DNA of 64,000 nt, taken from assembly GCF_024703895.1 (NCBI RefSeq), contig NZ_CP087968.1, positions 4,278,001 through 4,342,000 on the forward strand. Direction: 5' to 3'. This stretch comes from Nocardioides sp. B-3. Lineage in GTDB: Bacteria; Actinomycetota; Actinomycetes; Propionibacteriales; Nocardioidaceae. Under the pieces are notes generated by a model, which saw only the letters and a program-made list of their open reading frames with translations, had not been told where the DNA came from and did not search any database. Both the position numbers and the translations under genes were made by a program. Below, one piece after another: positions 58,401 through 64,000 of the stretch (positions are counted from its first letter, which is position 1; each line of letters starts with the position of its first letter).

Positions 58401-60955
58401 CGATCCAGCGCTGCAGGACCTCGGTGGCGAGCAGGACGTCGGGGGCCGAGCGCTGCTGCGAGAGGAAGATCCGGAAGACCGCCTCCTCCAGCTCGGGCGT
58501 CCGGTCAGTGCCGGTGATGCCGTAGTGCGCGAGCACCCGGGCCAGCCGGTCGCGGAACTGGTCGGGCAGGCCGCCGCGCTCGACGTCCGGGCTCTGCAGG
58601 AACGCGTGGAAGTGCTCCACGGAGGAGTGCACACGCAGCTCGGTGTGCAGGTCCTCGCCGGCCGGCCGGTTGCGGCTGAGCTCGGCCGGGTCGGCGAAGA
58701 GGCCGAGCAGCTCGATCTCGTCGCACACGACGTCGCCACCGGCAGCGACGAGCTCGTCGCGGGCAGCGAGGTAGCCGAGGATGTGGGCACTCTCGTCGCT
58801 CGGATCTACGTCGTAGCCCATCAGGATTGCGGACACGTCCGCCCCGGTCTGCGCGGCATGTTCCTGCGGCGAGGCCGCGACCGCGGGCTCCGGCAGGTCG
58901 AGGGCCGGCGCCGTCTCGTCAGCGGCCGCCTGCTCGTCGCCGCCGCCGTCCTCGACCGGCTCGAGGCGCACCAGCGGCGCACCGGTCTCGACCCGGCTGC
59001 CGGTGCTCACCAGCAGCTCACGGACGCGGGCCGCGAACGGCGCGCACGGCCGTCTCCATCTTCATGCTCTCGAGCACCAGCACCGGGGCGCCGGCGGCGA
59101 CCGTGTCACCGACTGCGACGGGCGAAGCGACGACCAGCGCGGGAGCGGGCGAGCGCAGCACGCCGCCCTCGTCGCGGGTGACCCGGTGGGCCACCCCGTT
59201 GACCTCGATCATGTGCACGGGGCCATGGGTGGCGTTGACCGGGCGGTAGAGCTCACCACCGACGGTCATCCGGGTGTGGAACTCGCCCAGCCGCTCGACG
59301 TCCGCGACCACGACGTGCTCGGCTCCCCCGGCCTCGACGCCGACCCGGAAACGATGGGGGCCGATCTGCAGGACGGTGACCTTGTACGCCGTACCGCGGA
59401 GCTTGAAGTCCACGGCACGTCCGACCTTGTGCTGCACCTGTGGCCGGCCGCCGTGCGCGCTCTCGAGGAGGCGGGTGATCTCGACCTGCGCCTCGTCCTC
59501 GTAGGCCTCGATGCCGGCGGCGACGACGGCGATGCCGGAGTGCTCGTGGACGACGAGTCGGCCCTCGTCGCGGACTCGGTCGATCCAACTGGTGTCGGCC
59601 CAGCCGGCCTTGCCGTCGATGACCTCGGACTGGTCGAGGAGGTCGAGGATGAAGCTCTTGTTGGTGGCGCCGCCCTCGATCACGACGGTGGTCTCGAACA
59701 TCGCCCTGCGGAGGCGGGCGAGCGCCTCGTCGCGGGTGCGGCCGTAGGCGATGATCTTGGCGATCATCGAGTCGAAGTCGGCGGGGATCGTGTCGCCCTC
59801 ACCGACGCCGGTGTCGACCCGGATGCCGGGACCCGAGGGAAGCTCGAGCAGCGCGATCCGGCCGGGCGACGGAGCGAAGTCGCGATCCGGGTCCTCGGCG
59901 TTGAGGCGCGCCTCGACGGCGTGACCCTTCTCGGCCGGCTTCGTGCCTTCGAGGCGACCGCCGGCAGCGACGTGGAGCTGTGCCTTGACCGGGTCGAGGT
60001 CGGTGGTCACCTCGGTGATCGGGTGCTCCACCCGGAGCCGGGTGTTGACCTCGAGGAACGCAAACGTGCGCTCGCCCGGGTGGTAGAGGAACTCGACGGT
60101 CCCGGCGCCGACGTAGCCGACCGCAACAGCGAGCCGCTCGGCGGCCGCCTTGACCTCGTCGGTCTGCTCGGGGGTCAGGAGCGGAGAAGCCGACTCCTCG
60201 ATCACCTTCTGGTTGCGGCGCTGGATGGTGCAGTCGCGCACGCCGACGGCCCGGGCGGTGCCGTGGCTGTCGGCGATGAGCTGGACCTCGATGTGCCGGG
60301 CACCGGTGACGAGCCGCTCAAGGAACACGACTCCACTGCCGAACGCGCGCTCCGCCTCGTCGCGGGTGAGCTGGTAGGCGGCCTCGAGGTCGGCGGCCGT
60401 GTCGACCTTGCGGATGCCCCGGCCGCCGCCGCCGGCGGTCGCCTTGAGCATCAGCGGGTAGCCGACCCGGGCGGCCGAGGCGAGCGCTGCCTCGAGGGTG
60501 TCGACGCCTCCCCTGCTCCACGGAGCGACGGGCACGCCCACCTCCTCGGCGATCAGCTTGGAGCCGATCTTGTCCCCGAGCTTGCGCATCGCTTCGGCGC
60601 TCGGGCCGATGAAGGTGATGCCCGGGCGAGAGCACAGGTCTGCGAACGCGGGATCCTCCGCGACGAATCCCCAGCCCACCCAGACAGCGTCGGCCCGGCA
60701 CGCCACCAGAGCACGCTCGAGTACGGCGAGGTCGATGTAGGGCCGGGCGGAAGCGGGGCCGAGGGCGTGGGCCTCGTCTGCCTCGCGCGCGAACATCGCC
60801 GTACGTTCTTCGTCGGTGTGGAGCGCGATCGTCCGGATCTGCTCCCCACCCTCGGCGTTGAGATCACGCACGGCATGGATCAGCCGCATCGCGGCTTCGC
60901 CGCGGTTGACGATCGCAACTCGAGTGAACACCAACCGCTGTGCCGGGGCCGTCAT
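55414..60955 (-). CDS. Single-chain acyl/acetyl-CoA carboxylase (BC-BCCP-central-CT), frameshifted
   Basis: About 1,847 residues in one transcript. Order: biotin carboxylase (residues about 5-450) with ATP-grasp KATAGGGGRGIRKVD and FLEVNTRLRVEHPITEVTTD; biotin carrier (about 570-655) with the biotinylated VLESMKMETA; a long central region (about 660-1180); carboxyltransferase beta then alpha halves (about 1180-1847), with PPGLNKAGILAAVVTTPTAL, SAGARISMDSGTEN, GIPVMTPDSAMVLTGKQSLD, SAEDNFGIGGYDRV and the alpha half ending VEKRTSGDARLREVEDRIAE. Breaks near 59040, 58395 and 56425 are single-base. The fusion and length are like eukaryotic ACC rather than the split actinobacterial AccA/AccD type. 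The acyl-CoA substrate is unknown. Confidence 0.8.
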
Positions 60956-61074
60956 GTCGGCGACATTACTGCGGCGACTCGCCCGTCGCGTCGCCGGAGG
61001 GATTACGCCTGAGTAGGTGATTCGCACGGCGCTCGTGTGCTTGGCTGGTGCTCCGTCCGGCGGAGGGAACCTCG

Positions 61075-61538
61075 ATGCGCGAGAAGACGATCCGACTCAC
61101 GGCGGAGCTCCAGTCGACGGGCAGGACCGCGGCCGGCTTCGAGGTGCCGGACTCCGTGGTCTCGGAGCTCGGCGGTGGCGGCCACCCGAAGGTCGTGGTC
61201 ACCGTCAACGGCTACACGTTCCGCACGTCCATCGCCGGGATGGGCGACCGCTACCTCCTCGGCGTGAGCGGCGAACGGAGGCGCGAGGCGGGCATCGCCG
61301 CCGGTGACGTGCTGGACCTCGAGATCAGCCTCGACACCGCGCCCCGCGAGATCGAGGTGCCCGACGACTCGGCCGCTGCGCTCGCCGGCGACCCGGCGGC
61401 GCAGGCCTTTGGGAGACCCTGAGCTACAGCAAGCAGTCCCGGCACGTCCTGCAGGTCACCGGTGCCAAGAAGGCCGAGACTCGGACAGCGCGGGTGGAGA
61501 AGTCGGTGGCGATGCTGAGCGAGGGCCGAGCCCGCTGA
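61075..61538 (+). CDS. DUF1905/YdeI-type protein, one frameshift
   Basis: About 154 residues. The DUF1905 part is AGFEVPDSVVSELGGGGHPK followed by VVVTVNGYTFRTSIAGMGDR and GERRREAGIAAGDVLDLEIS. An indel near 61412 separates the C-terminal YdeI/OmdA part (ETLSYSKQSRHVLQVTGAKK and ETRTARVEKSVAML). Family members occur in many bacteria, function unclear. The ATG at 61075 follows GGAGGGAACC. Confidence 0.8.
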
Positions 61539-61541
61539 GGG

Positions 61542-62087
61542 TCACGCCCGCCGATCCCTCGGGCGTCGAGCCAACGGAGCGAGCGCCGCCGGGTGCGCGA
61601 CGGCGGCCAGCGGCAGGAGATCGAGGTCGACGATGATCAGCGCGAATCCCACGAGCGCGAGCGGGGCCGAGTAGCGCGGCGCCGTACCGGCCCTTGCTGC
61701 GAGGTGGAGGGCGGCCACGAAGCCGAGGACCAGCAGCGGCGGCCCGACGTTCATCAACAGGTCAGGCAGCCCGGCGGCCTCCTTGAAGCCGGGAAACAGG
61801 TCGCCGATCGTGACCCACACGAACAGGGACGCGCCCAGCAGCGTGGAGACCACCGCGGCGTACGTCGAGCGCCGGGGTGTGGCGAGGGCGATCGCGACCG
61901 CCATCGTGGCGAACGAGACGAGCGACATCAGGAACGCGCCATGGCCGAGGTCCCACGCAAGCCCCGGGCCGTGGGTCCCGTCGCGGCCGTCGACCCAGCG
62001 CAGCGCGCCGTAGGCGAACAGGCCGACCGGTGCCATGACCGCGGCGGCGCGGACGATCCCGGACTGCATGGTGGAAGGGCTGGACAT
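61542..62087 (-). CDS. Integral membrane protein
   Basis: 181 residues, intact. About five hydrophobic segments (AAAVMAPVGLFAYGALRWV, FLMSLVSFATMAVAIALAT, AAVVSTLLGASLFVWVTIG, LLMNVGPPLLVLGFVAALHL, PLALVGFALIIVDLDLLPLA). No recognisable domain. The last gene before the convergent YdeI gene; four bases separate the stops. Confidence 0.72.
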   Translation of the reverse strand: MSSPSTMQSGIVRAAAVMAPVGLFAYGALRWVDGRDGTHGPGLAWDLGHGAFLMSLVSFATMAVAIALATPRRSTYAAVVSTLLGASLFVWVTIGDLFPGFKEAAGLPDLLMNVGPPLLVLGFVAALHLAARAGTAPRYSAPLALVGFALIIVDLDLLPLAAVAHPAALAPLARRPRDRRA

Positions 62088-62168
62088 CTGTCCACTGTCG
62101 CTGCGTCTCGTCGCCGCCGGTATCGGGAAGCTCCCCGGCGTTGCCCTGCGTCGCTGCCCGGGGTTGCG

Positions 62169-63893
62169 TCAGGGCAGTCGCGACGCGAAGTAGGGGCGCA
62201 GGTGCTCCCGCAACGGCTCGTCACAGACGTAGACGTAGGTGCCGCGCATGCCGCGCGTCAGCAGCACCGCATAGATGTTGCGCACGAGGCCGAGGATCTC
62301 CTGATCGGTGAACCGGAGTCCCCTGCGCGGCATGTTGTTGGCCGCCGTCGGATCGAAGTAGTTCTTCCGGTCGAAGTACATCCGGCCGGCCGCTTTGTCA
62401 TAGCGGGAGGTCCTTGCCGATGATCACGCCGGCGTAGTTGAGGTCGTAGCCCTGAATCGTGTGGATCACCCCGACCTCGTTGATCGAGGTCTTCGAGCTG
62501 ACCCAGTCGAGGTCCGTCTGGTTCCACCGGATCCGGACGTCGTCGATCTCGATGTCGTACGCCGCCTTGTCCCTGCGGCTGATCCATGGCCACGCGAATC
62601 CGGCGACCAGCCGCGCGAGTCCGACCTCGGCGTCGCGCTCCGGGAGCTCGTCGCGCATGAGGGTGAGGTCGTCGAAGAACCGCAGGTCGTAGTCCGCGAA
62701 CTCACGTCGCTCGGGTGGCAGGTCGGAGAGGACCTCGCGCACGTAGCCGACGTAGTCCTCCCCCGCCCGCACGCGCATCTGCGAGGAGAGCCGGTAGCTC
62801 CGTCGCTGGTCCCCGGCATTGGTCATGAGGTCGTCGAGCATCCGTCGCGGCACGTCGGCCGTGTGGATGCTCTGGGCCGAGTCCAGCAGGAAGACCCGGT
62901 GGGAGCTCTTCCTCTTGATCCAGTCGAGCTGGGTGAGTGCGGGATCGTCGACGCCGAAGAGCTTCACGTTGATGTCGGAGAACATCTTGTAGAGCGGTCC
63001 GGCCGGCTGGTTGCCGCTCTGCCGGAGCCGATGCGTCTCGTCGACCAGCAACAGGTCGAACTGCTCCTCGCGGTTCCCGACCTCGAACGGCGACAGCACC
63101 ATCGCGGGGTGCAGTCCGGGCGTTCGTTTGAAGACCCGTTGGATCGTCTTGCGCAGCGACATCTGCGGGACGACGAAGCCCATGCGGAAGTCGCGGAGGA
63201 GCTCGGGATAGCCCTCCTCGAAGTACTCCGCCATGACCGAGTCGCTCTCGAGCTGGCTGCCGTCCCACGCCTTGATGTCGCTGAGCAGCTTCATCAGGTA
63301 GACAGCGACGACCGTCTTGCCCGTGCCGGGCTCACCCCGCACGACGATCTGGCTCTCGCGCTTGCCGTCGAGGTCGGCGAACAGGCCGTCGAGGATGTCC
63401 GCGACGACCGCCTCCCCGGTCCTTCGTCAGCGCCTTGAAGGGCGAGAGCTTGAAGAGGTCGGAGTTCTCGATCTCCTTGATCGTGCCCTCGAAGAGCCCG
63501 TCGTCACGCAGCGCATCGAAGATGTCGGTGAACACCTTCTGGTAGTCCTCGCGCGTAGTAGTCAGCGTTGGTCTGGCTCTCGTTGCGGTTGAGCACCGTC
63601 AGCCGACCGTCGCCGGCCAACAGCCGGATCAGGTAGGACTCGAGGTCCGGGCAGACGGACTTGTTGAACGTCTCGTCCAGTACGACGCGGGCGCCGCGCA
63701 GGTCACGCTTGTTGACCGTCGCCGGGTGCTGGCGCAGCCGGGCGATGGCATTGCGGGACTCCCCCACGTAGACGTGACCGTCTCCGTCGAGCGTGTAGAC
63801 CACCGGCCAGTTCCTGAACCGCGCGTCACCGCTTCCCCGGGCCTCGAGCTGTGCGCCGACGAACGGGCCGCTCTCAATCCGGAAGTTGGTCAT
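62169..63893 (-). CDS. GIY-YIG nuclease-DUF2075 ATPase fusion, frameshifted
   Basis: About 575 residues. N terminus (about residues 25-110): GIY-YIG-like module, VVYTLDGDGHVYVGESRNAI with conserved Arg (IARLRQHP). C-terminal two-thirds: DUF2075 P-loop NTPase, Walker A IVVRGEPGTGKTVVAVYLMK, Walker B FDLLLVDETHRLRQ, later motifs YRLSSQMRVRAGEDYVGYV and VGVIHTIQGYDLNYAGVIIG. It ends LREHLRPYFASRLP. Breaks near 63555, 63420 and 62400. The ATG at 63893 overlaps the end of a MazG-like gene by 21 bases. This fusion is known from gene neighbourhoods linked to nucleic-acid conflict, but its activity is not established here. Confidence 0.8.
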
Positions 63894-64000
63894 ACTTCTC
63901 GCTGCGTCCACGCGCCTTGTCCGCTGGATACTTCGCCCTCGTGACCTCGAGCTTGTCGAGCACGATCTCGTCCGGGTCGAGGCCGAGCTTGTCGGCCAGC
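63873..64000 (-). CDS. MazG-like nucleotide pyrophosphohydrolase (5' end outside window)
   Basis: The visible 42 codons read LADKLGLDPDEIVLDKLEVT and RAKYPADKARGRSEKYDQLPD. This is the C-terminal helix and KYP..KARG tail typical of MazG/RS21-C6-type all-alpha NTP pyrophosphohydrolases. The metal-binding E-x2-E-x12-28-E-x2-D part lies beyond the right edge. It ends 21 bases inside the GIY-YIG/DUF2075 gene, so the two are translationally coupled. Confidence 0.7.

Noticed and set aside
59003..61012. Long plus-strand reading frame of 669 codons antisense to the carboxylase gene
   Set aside because: It mirrors the biotin carboxylase frame on the opposite strand, has no family motif and has the composition expected of a high-GC shadow. 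The same applies to plus-strand frames at 56304-58517 and 15785-17518.
1361..63555. Programmed ribosomal frameshifting as the cause of split genes
   Set aside because: Breaks occur in unrelated genes, in both directions, at CCWGG, CCGG and C/G runs, with no slippery-site plus structure pattern. Systematic sequence error explains them better.
1..64000. tRNA, rRNA or CRISPR arrays
   Set aside because: No cloverleaf-like stretch, no rRNA-like sequence and no regularly spaced direct repeats with unique spacers were seen on either strand. The only phased repeats are those of the IS481 ends.

Overview
The window is high-GC actinobacterial DNA. Gene content (KstD, KshAB, HsaABCD, a KstR homologue, a FadA5-like thiolase, ChsE2/ChsH2), strings of ATGA/GTGA start-stop overlaps, a LexA-boxed DUF222/HNH gene and IS1182/IS481 elements point to a steroid-degrading member of the Nocardioides group. 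The genus is an impression from gene content, not a computed result. Many genes are split by one-base indels although both halves are well conserved. I treat these as sequence errors, annotate each gene over its full span, and give the approximate breakpoint.

Layout. 1-4665 (minus): old-yellow-enzyme family oxidoreductase, FadD17-like acyl-CoA synthetase, ChsE2-like acyl-CoA dehydrogenase and a ChsH2-like hydratase running off the left edge. 4819-6433 (plus): lipoprotein binding protein of a family-5 ABC importer. 6523-11886 (minus): two permeases and two ATPases of that importer plus an amidase. 11995-17503 (minus): formylglycine-generating enzyme and two large sulfatases, with a divergent TetR regulator (17571-18192). 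18201-21000: DUF202 protein, SDR and a divergent acyl-CoA synthetase. 21009-22820: IS1182-type element. 22852-28482: thioesterase, MaoC hydratase, double-length acyl-CoA dehydrogenase and FadA5-like thiolase, divergent from a ChsB1-like SDR. 28502-31517: membrane-embedded patatin-like protein. 31632-34531: KstR homologue, SDR, 3-alpha-HSD-like SDR and two small proteins. 34624-38543: HsaA, then KshA, a small cysteine protein, an SDR, and a Rieske ferredoxin. 38656-40096: IS481-type element. 40152-45279: accessory genes (DUF222/HNH, a 5'-truncated D-serine dehydratase-like remnant, TetR/EamA pair, OhrR/Ohr pair). 44860-54952: the main steroid ring-degradation block (SnoaL-like protein, KstD-like flavoprotein, HsaC, HsaA paralogue, KshB, KstD, HsaD, HsaB, an IclR regulator and a luciferase-like oxidoreductase). 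55414-60955: one reading frame for a single-chain acyl-CoA carboxylase of about 1,850 residues. 61075-64000: DUF1905/YdeI protein, membrane protein, a GIY-YIG/DUF2075 ATPase and the end of a MazG-like gene. No intergenic gap exceeds 300 bases, and I saw no tRNA, rRNA or CRISPR array.

How it fits together. Side-chain genes (FadD, ChsE/ChsH, FadA5, ChsB1, MaoC) and ring genes (KstD, KshAB, HsaA-D) form a near-complete route for steroid degradation. Nine intergenic sites carry one 15-bp palindrome close to TCCCRSTSASYGGGA; seven of the nine lie 42-43 bases from a start codon. The same palindrome lies upstream of the ABC-importer/amidase operon and between the oxidoreductase operon and the binding-protein gene. 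I infer that this importer belongs to the steroid regulon and, with the sulfatases, may serve conjugated or sulfated steroids. That is a hypothesis. The regulator that reads the palindrome is not identified.
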